From positions 107,354,659 through 107,418,658 of the forward strand of contig CM061227.1 of assembly GCA_030844895.1 (NCBI GenBank): 64,000 nucleotides of DNA. The letters are read 5' to 3'. A model generated the notes under the pieces. That model made no database searches. It was given only the letters and a program-made list of their open reading frames with translations, and was not told the origin of the DNA. Within the stretch, counting starts at the first letter, position 1, and every line of letters begins with the position of its first letter. Origin of the DNA: Ambrosia x helenae. Taxonomy: Eukaryota > Streptophyta > Magnoliopsida > Asterales > Asteraceae. Made by a program: the position numbers and the translations under genes. This document shows, piece after piece, positions 10,644 through 22,168 of this stretch.

Positions 10644-11663
10644 AAAGAAAGGCAAACAACATCGAATAAATGCTTTATTGCTAATATAACTTTAATTCAA
10701 TGGATTTTGATGTCACGTTGGGAAAACTACAAAACCGGGTGCGGTATCGGTACAGGCATTAAGACAGTACTGGTTCACGTATCGAAATAAAAAGGTTAGC
10801 GTTACCGAAAAAAGGTTTTGTACCGTGCATTGTGTTTTTTATGTCTATTATGTTTTTCTTAGCTGACAATTCGTGTTTTTATGTTCATTGTGTTTTTCTT
10901 GTGCTGCAGGTTTGTGTTTTTTCACTGGACAGTGCATTTTGTTTTTTTTCCTCTCAAGATAAGTATTATATATTAAAAACTGATAATATTATATATTAAT
11001 AGCTTAACAATTTTATTGATAAATTCAATTAATGAGTTACATGTGTCATTAATTGGAATGCTTTATTAGAATGGAGATTTGAGTAGGGTACCATTGTAAT
11101 TTATCTCAAACGTCTAAGACAAGTTTTTGGTGCATTGAGTACAATTGCCCTATGCATTACTTCGTAATTTGCCCCACCACTCCTAATTAATATATTATTT
11201 AATACGTAATACATTATTTAGTAAACTTCTCTCACTTAATACCTTATATTTATGTATATAATAATTTCTATCACATGAAATTTATAATATGGTGTGTGTG
11301 CGCACACACAAAAGTGTGTGTATGAGTTTGTGTGAGGTGTCAGTGTATGTGCATGAATGATGAAATCGTGGGTTGGTGAAATTTATAGGGTGAGTTGCAA
11401 TCCGTTGTAATTAAATGCATTTACTTGTTCTTTGTAATTTGAACAGGAGACTGGTGTTACTAAATAAATATTTATGAGTTAGTACCTTGAGGTACACAAA
11501 AAATGGGTTTTGGTTTCAAAGCGGCCAAGGCCAAACCGGATTGGTTCCTATCATGAACCGTTGGTCCCTTACCAGTTCCCCTTTATGGTATCAAAACCTA
11601 ACCGGTCTGAATTATGAAGAAACCGGTTTGGAAAAAAAAAAAACCAGTCCATATATGAACACA

Positions 11664-11854
11664 CAAAAATATACAAATATACAAAAACATATATACACAT
11701 ACATTAATAAAATTTTCGAATTTTATATAAAAGAAAAAAGATTCTTAAAATTTTTAAATGTGCACAAACATACAAATACATATATACACACACATTAATA
11801 AAAGTTGAATTTTATATAAAAGAAAAAATGATTCTTAAATTTTTTTAAATGTGC
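11664..11854. repeat. Tandem duplication, two units of about 94 bp
   Basis: Each unit runs from ACAAATA...ACATATATACACA through TTTTATATAAAAGAAAAAA to AAATGTGCAC, with a few mismatches and small gaps between the two copies. It lies inside the ACCGGTTT-rich block. Confidence 0.7.
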
Positions 11855-13066
11855 ACGCAAGAACCGGTTTACAAACCGAAATTGGGAGAACTGAACATGT
11901 TTCAAGCAAAAAATGGCTTGACTCGAAACCTTTAAAAGTAAAAACCGGTTTAGGTTTGAAAAAAGCAAAAATACTGATTGTTGCATCTTTATGTTATGCC
12001 TATGCTGCCTAAGTTAATACAAGCATACTGTTAACTCATTGGATCAATATAACTAAATCAGGCTTGAGTTGGTGGGCTTCTGTGCACCGAAATGAAAAAA
12101 AAAAACAAAGGAGTGAATTGCATTATTTGCCAATTTGGTCTCTCTTTGGGCTGTACTGAAAAGGCCCAAATGAGGATTAGAAACGGAAAAATCGCCCGTA
12201 GTCACCAACGTAGCAACCTTTTTTGCTGTTTTGCAAACGTGTTTCATAGATCAAAATCAAAGATCAACTTACATTAAATTTGAATGTAAATGTTGAAAAT
12301 AATAACATGAGACTAAATAATTAAAACATGGGTAATTCACTAGTCGTATAACCTAAAGGAATGACGGTCACTGTCCCAAAACTTTCTGGCAAAATACCTT
12401 TCTAATTTGGGAAATTCAACCCTCACTATTTAGAATCGAACCTAAACTTTCGTAGGGATCGATATCCGGCCAATTAATTTACGATATACACTCACACCCG
12501 ATTTCAAACAACGAGTCTCGAGTAGGTAACTTGTCTTGACGCACTTGCTGCCAACATAGAAGTAGAATCATATACGGCGGTTTTAATTTCCTCCACACAG
12601 GATACAAGAAACGCCATTGTGGCACATCTCAATCATTTAACCACACATTTTAATGGGGATCATCAAGAAACTATACATGTTGACCACTATTTTATAAACA
12701 TAAACATGCAAAACTAACCAATCAAACAATGCCATATAAGTCCTCTGCGTAAGACGCTAAGCCTTAGACGGTACATAAAACATGAAAAGTACTAAGGGTC
12801 CACGTAAAAAACCAACCAAATCACTATCAGTACATACAAAGAAGACTTTGACTAGAATTATTATTTTGACTAGTCAAATGGTCATGATCTCCAATAATAC
12901 ATGTGTAAAGGCCTTAAGTCAGCTAATAAGGTTTAGCCCCCGCTTTTAAACTTGTTGCTTTTTGATTGGTTCGTTTGTGGTCCTCATGTACTGTACTTTA
13001 CATGGGTTTCCGTGTCTGCCATTCCTAGCCGGTGGTACTTATTGCTGACTCAAAGTCGATGCTCAT

Positions 13067-13825
13067 TGTCAAAAACATGATATCAAGAACATAAAATCAA
13101 ATATTATTGAAACAGAAGACTAACAATGACTTCTGAGATCTACAACTTATAGTAAACAATTAAACTCTCAAACTCTCGAATCTAACAACAATCTAGACAA
13201 AGGATTAGAACAACTCAACAGAATACAAGATGTAATCTGGAACCCTAATCGTCTAAACAAACTCAGAGAATACAACGAGAGAATACAAAGAGAAAGTGTG
13301 TGATAATAATAATCGTACACACAGATGAGAGAGACAGAGAGTATTTATATGAGATGGCCACAACATAGCTCGGGATCCATGTGAAGATGATCAGAGCCAC
13401 TCATCTAAAAGTGTGAGACAATCTGAACCGTCCAGAGAAAACACACATATACATATACGTATAAGCCTCCTGGATATCTGACAATGGGCTTAATAATATC
13501 ATCTTGGGCTCTTGGACTCTGAGATGAAACTGACTTGGGCTTAGACATTTTGTCTATTAAGCCCAATACGTATAGACCAGCAACAGGAGAAGTCCACACA
13601 TCTTGAAGACCAGCTAATATCTTCAAACACCTGATCAACACAGCAACTATCAACTCTACACAGCAACTATCAGCTCTACACAATCACACGACCTCTACAT
13701 CCTGCACACCTTATGCAAAATATAAAAACATATGTATAGAACACCATAAAGTAGATTAGATTAGATTGACTAGGATAACATGTGATCATTTTATGATAAC
13801 ATGTGATCATTTTATCCTTTTAACA
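13067..13825 (-). repeat. 3' LTR of the outer copia element
   Basis: 759 bp with TGTCAAAAACATG...TTTTAACA ends on the plus strand. By eye it differs from 35615-36373 by about four substitutions and no indel. Near its inner end CATGTGATCATTTTATGATAA is partly repeated, giving a short duplication. Confidence 0.93.
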
Positions 13826-13836
13826 CCCCCCCTCAA
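13826..13836 (-). other. Polypurine tract of the outer copia element
   Basis: On the minus strand TTGAGGGGGGG immediately precedes the LTR start TGTTAAAAGG. This is the plus-strand DNA primer position and confirms the minus orientation. Confidence 0.8.
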
Positions 13837-13866
13837 TCTAAACAATCTAATGGGTCAAAAATAAAC

Positions 13867-16534
13867 TTACAAGGCAAATGGGTCAAACATATTAAGTTTT
13901 TTGCATAACTCAAAATGTTGCCCTGGACCAAGACCCTTGGTCATAATATCAGCAACCTGACCATCAGACCTAATATCAAAAATTTTAACCACTCCTTTTG
14001 AAATTAAGTCTCTTAAGAAAAATAAGTCAATACCAAAATGTTTAGTTTTGTCAAAAAATACAGGGTTACCTGCAATGGATATTGCAGACTTATTATCACA
14101 ATACAAAGGTATTGGTAAATCCATTTTGACACTAAACTCAGGCATTAAGCTAATGACCCAGACAACTTCACATGCAGTAGCACATAAAGCCCTATATTCT
14201 GCCTCAGCAGATGACCTAGAGACAGTTGGTTGCTTTTTACTTTTCCAGGAAATTAAACAGTTTCCTAAAAACACACAGAAACCTGTGACTGATTTCCTGG
14301 TTTGAATACACTTAGCCCAGTCTGAATCTGAATAAGCTTTCAGTTCAAACTTGGGCCCTTTTGAAAACAACAGACCCTTTCCAGGATCCTTCTTTAAGTA
14401 CCTTAACAACCTTAAAGCAATCTTTAAATGACCACTTAATGGTTTATGCATATATTGGCTTAGGAAATGTACAGAATAAGATATATCAGGTCTTGTATGA
14501 GACAAGTATATCAATTTACCAACTAATTGTTGATAACCTGTAACATTTTCTAATTCATCACAATGGCTATCACACATAGCAGTTACAACATGATTTGGTT
14601 CCATAGGACTGTTAACTGGTTTGCATGCAAGCATGCCATACTCAGCTAAAATATCCAAACAATATTTTCTTTGAGACATGCAAATTCCTTGTTCACAAGG
14701 AATCACTTCAATTCCCAGAAAATATTTCAACTCACCTAAATCTTTTATTAAAAATCTTTGTTTTAAACACTCTTTTATTTTTAAAATTTCATCAAAAGAG
14801 TTTCCTGTTAACACAATGTCATCTACATAAACAAGTAAGACAACAATAACAGAATCAAAGACCTTAATAAACAATGAGTAATCACATTTACTTTGTTTAA
14901 AACCTAACTCAACTAACACACCTACAAGTTTTTCATTCCACATTCTAGGTGCCTGTTTTAAACCATATAAAGACTTTTTTAGTCTACACACTTTATTTTC
15001 AGTTTTAGAAAAATACCCTTCTGGAAGGGCCATATACACTTCCTCATTCAACTCACCATATAAGAATGCATTATTAACATCCAATTGGAACATTTTCCAA
15101 CTGTTTTGAACAGCTAATGCCATAATACACTTGACAGTGACAAATTTAACAACAGGGGAGAAGGTCTCATCAAAATCAACCCCTTCTTTTTGGCTATACC
15201 CTTTAGCCACTAGTCTAGCTTTAAATCTCTCAACCTCTCCTGTGGATTTATACTTTATCTTATAAATCCACCTACAGCCTACAACACTTCTTCCTTTGGG
15301 AAGATCTACTAATTCCCAAGTGTTGTTCCTATTTAATGCCTCAATCTCCTCATTCATAGCACTTACCCAATTAGGATCTTTAGATGCCTCATTATAGTTC
15401 TTAGGTTCAAGACTTTTGTTTAACAAAACAGCAAAAGCCTTGCTTTCATAGGTCAGATTGGAGTAATTGACCACTTTCTCTACCCCATATTTGACCTTAC
15501 CTTCTATAATGAACTCATCTAATCTCCTAGGGAAGGTTGAACTCCTAGTGGACCTTCTAACAGTGGTTTGTGGAGTATTTTGACCTATATTACCCTCAGA
15601 ATTTGAAGTATCATCAATGTCATACCCCACATGCTCTGCCTTATCTGTTTCAGTCCCATTGTTAGACTGATGTGAATCAAGTTGTTCACAATCAGTATCA
15701 GGGACATCAGCAGATTGCTGAGTTTCATGTGCATCTGACTCAGTAGGCTTACCTATCTCCCTTCCATCATCATTGGGCAGGTCAGGATGTTTGGATGTCT
15801 CAGATTCATACATATTAAAATTTTTTTGAGAATTAACATTTTTGTCTATGTTTTCATTATTTTTATCAAACACAGACACTTCTTTAAAAGGAAAAATATT
15901 TTCATAAAACTTTACATCCCTAGAGTAAAAAATAGTTTTGGTTTCCAAACCATAAACCCTATATCCTTTTTTCTCAGTAGAATACCCAAGAAAAACACAC
16001 TTTTCAGCTCTAGTATTTAGTTTATCTAATTCATTTAAAACTGTAGTGAAACATAAACATCCAAACATTTTAAGGTGACTAAGGAAGGGCTCAAAACCAT
16101 AGACAAGTTCATAAGGAGTTCTACCATTCAGCACTGAGGAGGGAGTCCTATTAATTAGATAGGCTGCAGTTAGAATACACTCAACCCAAAATCTAACAGG
16201 TAGGTTGCTTTGAAACATTAAGGCTCTGGCTACATTAAGTAGATGCCTATGTTTCCTTTCAACTACTCCATTCTGTTGGGGTGTGTATGCACAAGAAGTT
16301 TGGTGTATTATACCAAGAGATTTACAAAAAACAGCCATTTGATTATTAACAAATTCTAGACCATTGTCACTTCTAAATATTTTCACATTCTTAGAAAATT
16401 GAGTTTTCAGAATGTTAACAAATTCTTTAATATTTTCAAAGACTTCTGATTTTAACTTCATAGGGCACACCCAAACAGTTCTAGAGTAGTCATCCACTAT
16501 AGTTAAGAAATACTTGAACCCATCTCTACTTGGA
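13867..16534 (-). pseudogene. Ty1/copia pol, C-terminal part: integrase core, reverse transcriptase, RNase H
   Basis: About 890 codons are open without interruption from the nested-element junction (16534) to a stop at 13867-13869. In order: integrase core with RSDNGLEF (second Asp) and NGVVERKHRH (catalytic Glu); a low-complexity acidic linker; RT from GCRWIYKIKYK with LDVNNAFLYG and the active-site YVDDIVLTG; RNase H with SDSDWAKC, AEAEYRAL and LYCDNKSAI. All expected catalytic residues are visible. The only damage to this part is physical separation from its N-terminal half by the 8.2-kb insertion at 16535. A start codon seen slightly upstream belongs to the inserted LTR, not to this protein. 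Confidence 0.9.
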
Positions 16535-18089
16535 TGTAACACCCCAACCGATGGCGGAATCATCGAGGTGCCACGTAGTGACGATTGTTCAAAAGCTCAT
16601 GGTACTAAAATGTAAATATTATTGAATAATCAAAATTGTCTTACATGGAAATGGAAAATACATTGTCTAAATGAAATGTAAATACTGAAATAACTGAATT
16701 AAAATAAAGCACTAAATGTTCCTTGCTAAAGCACTAGATCAAACTGCACCTGAAACATGTACAAAATAGATTTGGTCAACATATGAAATGTTGGTGAGCA
16801 TTCCTAGTTTTGATATATATAGTAGGTTGAAAAGTTATACAATTCAAGTGCAAGCTGCAGTGCAAATATGTAAACTATGTATCATACAAATGAGCGAAAT
16901 CAACCCTGTGACTGTATAATGTACTGTATGAACTGTAGTGTACTCAACCAATAAATGGATGATAACTTAACACTGGCCACGGATTCTCCGATGAAAAAGG
17001 GGGAGAATCAATCTAGGCGGGTTGTCAATCCAAATAGCGCTATCCAATGTTAAGGTCGGCTTGTACCATGTTAATGATTTCACTAAGTACAAATGTAATC
17101 CACATGTATTGTCTAAGCATAAAGCACGTTGTAAGCAATGCACATAGTACTAGAATTGTATTGTAAAAATGTAAACTTGTATTTGAAATTGTAATAGTGT
17201 ACATGTAACACCCCAAAAATGTATAAAAGCAAAAAGGGGTAGGAATACTCACTGTTTACGTAATAGCTTGAAATTGAACTTGGACAACGAAATATGTGTT
17301 GGAATTATCTCAAAGTATCAACCTAAAGAATTTGATAATATGTAAGGGAAATAACTCTAGGATACATGTATTTCTAGGGCTTCGAATTTGGGGATAAACG
17401 TTTATATGTTTATTAAACAATTTGTTTATTAAATATAAGAAATTTAATGAATAAATAAATAAAAGTCTCTTGGCAAAATTTTAAGTTGAATATGGTCACA
17501 ACATAAGGTTTTAAGTATGAAAATAATTTTTATAAAATTATTTTCTTGAAAATAGGATATTTAATCTAATTATTTCAAATTGTCAAAATACGACTTTAAT
17601 ATCTAAAAATATTAAAATCAAAGAATTTCTGAATTAAAAATTGTATTTCAGTTCTAGATAGTTAGAAATAATTTATGTAAAATTTTGGTGCAAAAATATT
17701 GTAAAATGAATTTATTATGATTTATTTATGATTAAAACTAACAAAAATTAATTAAAAATATAAAATAAATGGTTTTTCTGAAATAAAAATATTTTCTGGA
17801 ATGTTTAAGAATATACAAGTCTAGGATAATTTTTGTAAAATTTAATAAAATCGTTTAGATATTTTTATAGAATTTAATAAATATAAATGATTAAACTTGT
17901 ATTATTAATAATATATATTAAATAAATTATTTTTGAAAAACTAAAATTTGAGTGATGAACTTTATCATTTGAAGATCATATGATAATTTTTGTAGAATCT
18001 ATAAAACACGTTTAGTATTTTAAAACGATTTTTAAAAGTTAATAGCAAAAATGTAAAAGAAAAGGGAGTTTGTTTAAAAAAAATGAAAT

Positions 18090-18165
18090 GATTGCCCACC
18101 CTTGGGCTCGAACCTGTGACCCTTCGTTTTGTAAGAGTTGTGTTAACCATCTGATCTGGACAAGT
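18090..18165 (-). repeat. tRNA-like (SINE-type) module in the gag-only element LTR, minus orientation
   Basis: Read on the minus strand: TCAGATGGTTAACAC followed by GGGTCACAGGTTCGAGCCC, an A-box-like and a B-box-like motif about 35 bp apart. It is probably the remnant of a tRNA-derived SINE head, not a functional tRNA: I see no cloverleaf with a proper acceptor stem. The other LTR has the same module at 23721-23797. Confidence 0.55.
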
Positions 18166-18769
18166 AGTTTGTGTTATTTTCGTTTCATAAAAATTATATA
18201 TGTATCAGATTAATGTGTTCTTCCCCAATTCAATATGATGAACCCTAGCTTTATCAATTAGCCGATTTAACAAGCAATAGCCCCTGTAATGTTGGGGCTA
18301 TGGCTCGTGTATATCCGATTAACAAAACCCACGAAGAAAACGAAACTTACAGACACGTATACGGCTCGATTAGTTGAGTTAAGCGAAAGTCAACTCGATT
18401 CAATAAGCTTTGATTAACGGGTTTAAAACAGAAATTGAAGGTAAGGGGAAGATTATTGGCGAGTAATGATGGTCTAGACGCGTTCAATTTATAGTACAAT
18501 AACGAAATTGGAAGGTTTAAATTTGTTGACTTGAAATGGTCAAAACGAGTTAATAAGCCTTGTAATCATGCGATTGATGAGCTGATACGCGTCATGGATG
18601 TGCGGGATTAATGGCTAGTCTATAATTGTCCTTAAATTCAGTCAAGGTTTCCAAAAAAAAAAAGGATTTATTGCTGCTGCCGCTGATTCGCGTACAGCCA
18701 AGAAGAAGAAAGAAAGGGCAGCGAAAATTGGGTATTAATATTTAATGGTTGAGATATAAAGCAAGTTTG

Positions 18770-18852
18770 TTGGTAGCTCAGTTGGTGTAAGCGTTGGTGT
18801 TGCTCCAGCTTCTGCCCGGGTTCGATCCCTGGCAGAGGCGTTTTTTTTTTTT
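18770..18852 (+). repeat. tRNA-like (SINE-type) module in the gag-only element LTR, plus orientation
   Basis: TAGCTCAGTTGG (18774-18785, A-box match) and GGGTTCGATCCC (18818-18829, B-box match) are followed by a T-run near 18841-18852, which could act as a pol III terminator or SINE tail. The other LTR has the same module at 24403-24490. It points opposite to the element's own transcription. Confidence 0.6.
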
Positions 18853-19035
18853 AACTGATAAGGGGAAATGATTTGGGCCTGGTGTCTTGGGCTTCTTGAT
18901 GGGTTGGGTAACACACAATAAAAAGTAGTTGGGTTAGTGGTTGGGTCTTGGGCTTAGGTTATGGTTTGGGTATGGTTTGGTTTAGAGATGGTAGGAATTT
19001 GTATATATAAAATCTGATTTTTTTTTATTAATAAG

Positions 19036-19073
<38 letters not shown>

Positions 19074-19111
19074 AAAAAATATATAACGAAAGAAAAGTGA
19101 CGGATGTCACA

Positions 19112-20246
19112 GCATCCCCTACTTTTAGAAACTTCGTCCCGAAGTTAATACTAACATAGGGTTATGGATGTTAGGGTAAAAGTTAAGATAACCGTGGTTT
19201 GGAAAAATTCGAATGATTTGGATATGAGGTTTGATAGGTGTGAGTTAAGGATTGGATTAGGTTTGTCTCGAATAATAAGGAGAATGAGAATCTAGTAAAT
19301 CACTTAAATTGCAAGTTCAGGAATCCTAAAATAAATGTACGAGTTGATTGACTATAAATGAACTACCAAGTAAACAGAGTTTGTTCCTGGTCCGACTTCC
19401 AGTCTCACTTTCAATGCATCATTAGTGTTTGTATACAGGGTGTACCGCAGCTAACCCACCACACCTTTGATACCTTGAAAACGTACTGGATGCCTACCAA
19501 AATCTCTAATAGAATTTCACACTACCCTAATGTACCTGTAAATTCATGATTACGTTCCGGACCGGAATCATTAATTTACCTTACATTAGGGTTTTATGTC
19601 CTTCTATGATCCCACCGATTGTTGAGCAGGTTCGATAGCCTCCACCAGCCGTGGAGTAGGTTGTAGGGCCTCTCCCGACTGTTTGAAAGGCATAGTGACC
19701 TCTACCAATCGTTGAGTATGTTCGATAGCCTCCACCAGTCGTGGAGCAGGTTGTAGGGCCTCTCCCGACTGTTGAAAAAGGCATGATGACCTCTATTAAG
19801 TGCAACAATTATTATTCACATAGATTGCAAATTGATAGCATGTTTATGCAAGCAAGTTTGTAAGTACTACACCCATTAAGTGTAAGTGTTATCATGAATA
19901 ATTAAATGTTTACGAGTATCGTGAATAATTAGATGTTTAATGCGTAGTCAAATTAAGGGAAAAATCTAGTTTCAATCAAGCAATGATGTTTTTCTTAGAA
20001 AAGCTTTGTAAGATCAAGTGTTAAGTCCAAACGTTTCAAATGAATGTAAGGTAGAGTCTTGTATGATAAATGTAATCAATATGATAAATTTCCAATCTGT
20101 GTTAATACACAATAGTATGCAAGGAAATTTCTAGATGTTGTATGCTAATGAGTGCGACAAAATTGGGTACAAAATGATAATAGGATCAAGAAAATGAAAA
20201 CACGAGTATTGGATTTCTCGAGTCTTGGGAAGATTTCATCCATGGC
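19112..20246 (-). other. Non-coding 3' interior of the gag-only element
   Basis: This is where pol would lie in a complete Ty3 element. About 1.1 kb remains, with no RT, integrase or protease motif on either strand. It contains a two-unit tandem repeat (19614-19794). Confidence 0.75.
19614..19794 (-). repeat. Two 90-bp tandem units, open in one minus-strand frame
   Basis: Units start at 19614 and 19704 and share CGATAGCCTCCACCAG and GTAGGGCCTCTCCCGACTG. Because 90 is divisible by 3, the minus strand has a repetitive 75-codon open frame (19581-19808) of Gly/Thr/Tyr-rich 30-residue units such as TVGRGPTTYSTAGGGYRT. Whether it is translated is unknown; the unit length alone could explain it. 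Confidence 0.7.
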
Positions 20247-21464
20247 TTAACCAGTGGGATTAACGTCATCCTGATCATCTGCTTCGTTGATATCGAAATT
20301 GAAAGCTTGTCCAGGTGCCATCAGGTTTATATTGTTCAATTTGGGACATTGAGGTAGCATGTGGTTAGGGTCTCTACAATGATAACATGCCCGACCGTTA
20401 GAAATCCGTAGTGGTTCCTGGGCAGCTGTTTGATGATTACTCTGTGTCCCAACCATTACTCGACAAGTGGTAACAAAGTGTCCAAACCTTCCACATCTAG
20501 TGCATTGACGGCATGGAAGATTTGCAGGGTGATGATATTTGCAGGTGTTGCATTGAGGATGGATTCCCGTGTAGGCTTTCTTGATAGGAGGCTGAGCCAC
20601 CGGATCAACAACAGCATGGTTCTGATTATCGCCCATTCGTTTCTTAGAGTTCGAAGCAGTAGTGGCGGCCTTTGCTAAAATAGTCTTAGATTGTTCAACA
20701 ACATTGGTGGTTTTCTCAGTAGGTGTCTTGGTGCCCTTTCTAACCAAGTTTCCTTTCCTTACGTGTTTGTCTGTTAATGTGGCTGCAAGTTGGATGGCTT
20801 CTTCTACCGTAGTGGCTTTGCCTCCAGTGACAACGTCTTGAATCAGGTCAGGTAATCCCTCAATATATTTTGCGATTGCTCGAGAGACTGGGGTGACCAT
20901 GTGTGGAACTAGTATGCTAAGTTCGTGATATCGAGTATTATACGCAAGATTCTCACCACTGTTTTGTTTCAGTCCATGGAACTCTTCCTCCAGTTTTCTG
21001 ATTTCGTTCCTCGGGCAGAATTTGGCGATCATGAGTTCCTTAACTTCAGCCCAAGATAAAGATAAAGCAACATCAGCTCCTCGATTGCGTTTTTCGCCAT
21101 TCCACCAGGTTAACGCTCCCTTTTGAAGGACACTAGTAGCATAGCGAACGCGGAGTTCATCACGACATTCACTGTTCACAAAAGTACTCTCCATGCTTTC
21201 AAACCATTGGAGAAGGCCAGTAGCACCCTCCTCACCAGTGAATTTTGTGGGGTTGCAGGAGTTAAAGTGTTTGAAAGTGCACCGAAATTGAGTCGTACTC
21301 CCTGTGTTGGCACTGTTACTATTCTGGGTTATCTCACTGACAAGGTTTGGGATCACTGCAGCAATTTGTTCGGCGACTAAAGATGCAAGGCGACGATCAG
21401 AACGTCGTCCAGAAGCACGAACAGGGCGTTGGCTGGCATCACGAAGCATGCGGCGAGCAGACAT
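20247..21464 (-). CDS. Ty3-type Gag polyprotein, intact, 405 aa
   Basis: Gag assembles the virus-like particle and packages RNA. From the start MSARRMLRDASQRPVRASG there is a basic N-terminus, then the retrotrans_gag region from about residue 70 (PTKFTGEEGATGLLQWFESMES) to 210, with the conserved ALTWWN and YNTRYHELS. Two CCHC knuckles follow near residues 320 and 360: CTRCGRFGHFVTTC and CYHCRDPNHMLPQC. The C-terminus is acidic (DINEADDQDDVNPTG) and ends in a stop with no protease fused behind it. The frame has no interruption. The sequence resembles gag of Tekay-type chromoviruses in layout, but most of those carry one knuckle region. 21465-22152 is the leader, without another gene. Confidence 0.92.
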   Translation of the reverse strand: MSARRMLRDASQRPVRASGRRSDRRLASLVAEQIAAVIPNLVSEITQNSNSANTGSTTQFRCTFKHFNSCNPTKFTGEEGATGLLQWFESMESTFVNSECRDELRVRYATSVLQKGALTWWNGEKRNRGADVALSLSWAEVKELMIAKFCPRNEIRKLEEEFHGLKQNSGENLAYNTRYHELSILVPHMVTPVSRAIAKYIEGLPDLIQDVVTGGKATTVEEAIQLAATLTDKHVRKGNLVRKGTKTPTEKTTNVVEQSKTILAKAATTASNSKKRMGDNQNHAVVDPVAQPPIKKAYTGIHPQCNTCKYHHPANLPCRQCTRCGRFGHFVTTCRVMVGTQSNHQTAAQEPLRISNGRACYHCRDPNHMLPQCPKLNNINLMAPGQAFNFDINEADDQDDVNPTG

Positions 21465-22152
21465 CTATGAGGTAGTCAATGAGATTAGAAAATGTGAGTG
21501 TATAACTGTACAACTGATTATGTAAGTATGAACTTGTAAGCAATATATGAAAATTATGATATATAGGATATTGTATATGAAGCGATAGAGTATTATTGAA
21601 AACTTGCATAAATGCTTGGAGTGTCCTTGTCTGACTGTAAAGCCTAACAAGAACGTTGACTTTTCAAAGGAATTGAACCCAATGGTGATCAAAGAAGACA
21701 TGCTTTAGCCTATAAGTGGACACTCACTCCAGGAATCCCCAGGTAAGCATAACAGGTCCGTAAATGGATTTATGCGCTATGCTTGCCTATGCCAGAAAAC
21801 CCAGTGTACAGGCGTCCACCCTTCCAGATTGCACGTGTCCTTATCACACTCATTAAATTTCAACAACTTTGAAGGAGCAAAATAAGAGTAGGTATTATGT
21901 CTAAGAGTGTCTTCATAAAAGGTACTGCTCCCGTTCTATGATGATGTAAACTTTCCACTCCCTGTAGGACACCATCTCTATGCACCATGATGAAAGATGA
22001 GAAGAATGGAGAAAGAGAAGAAGGGAAAGATAGAAGAAGGAAAGTAGAGGGAAATGAGGGGTAGGGTAGTTTAGGAAATATAATGCATGAAAGTTGAAGT
22101 TCGGTTATAGTCTAGGCCTATTTCATCTAGTAACCTAGTTCCCTATAACCAT

Positions 22153-22165
22153 GGCTCTGATACCA
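22153..22165 (-). other. Primer-binding site of the gag-only element
   Basis: Minus-strand TGGTATCAGAGCC, three bases inside the 5' LTR, complementary to initiator tRNA-Met. Confidence 0.88.
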
Positions 22166-22168
22166 ATC

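Larger units (their letters stand above)
9382..13061. other. Gene-free interval with degraded repeats
   Basis: About 3.7 kb with no recognisable protein or RNA gene. It contains blocks rich in ACCAAACC / AACCGGTTT motifs (9957-10643 and about 11500-11960), a poly-T run near 10288, a 94-bp tandem duplication, and AT-rich filler. Open frames here are short and lack domains. 11960-13061 shows nothing I can name. Confidence 0.5.
16535..19111 (-). repeat. 3' LTR of the gag-only element
   Basis: 2,577 bp, TGTAACACCCCAACCGATGG...GGATGTCACA on the plus strand. It contains two tRNA-like modules, an ATT microsatellite near 19030-19070, and a second TGTAACACCCCAAAAA stretch near 17213 that imitates the LTR's own start. 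No long open frame. Confidence 0.93.

Noticed and set aside
18770..18852. A tRNA gene
   Set aside because: Box A and B motifs match, but no acceptor stem or cloverleaf with a normal anticodon arm could be drawn; better read as a SINE head within an LTR.
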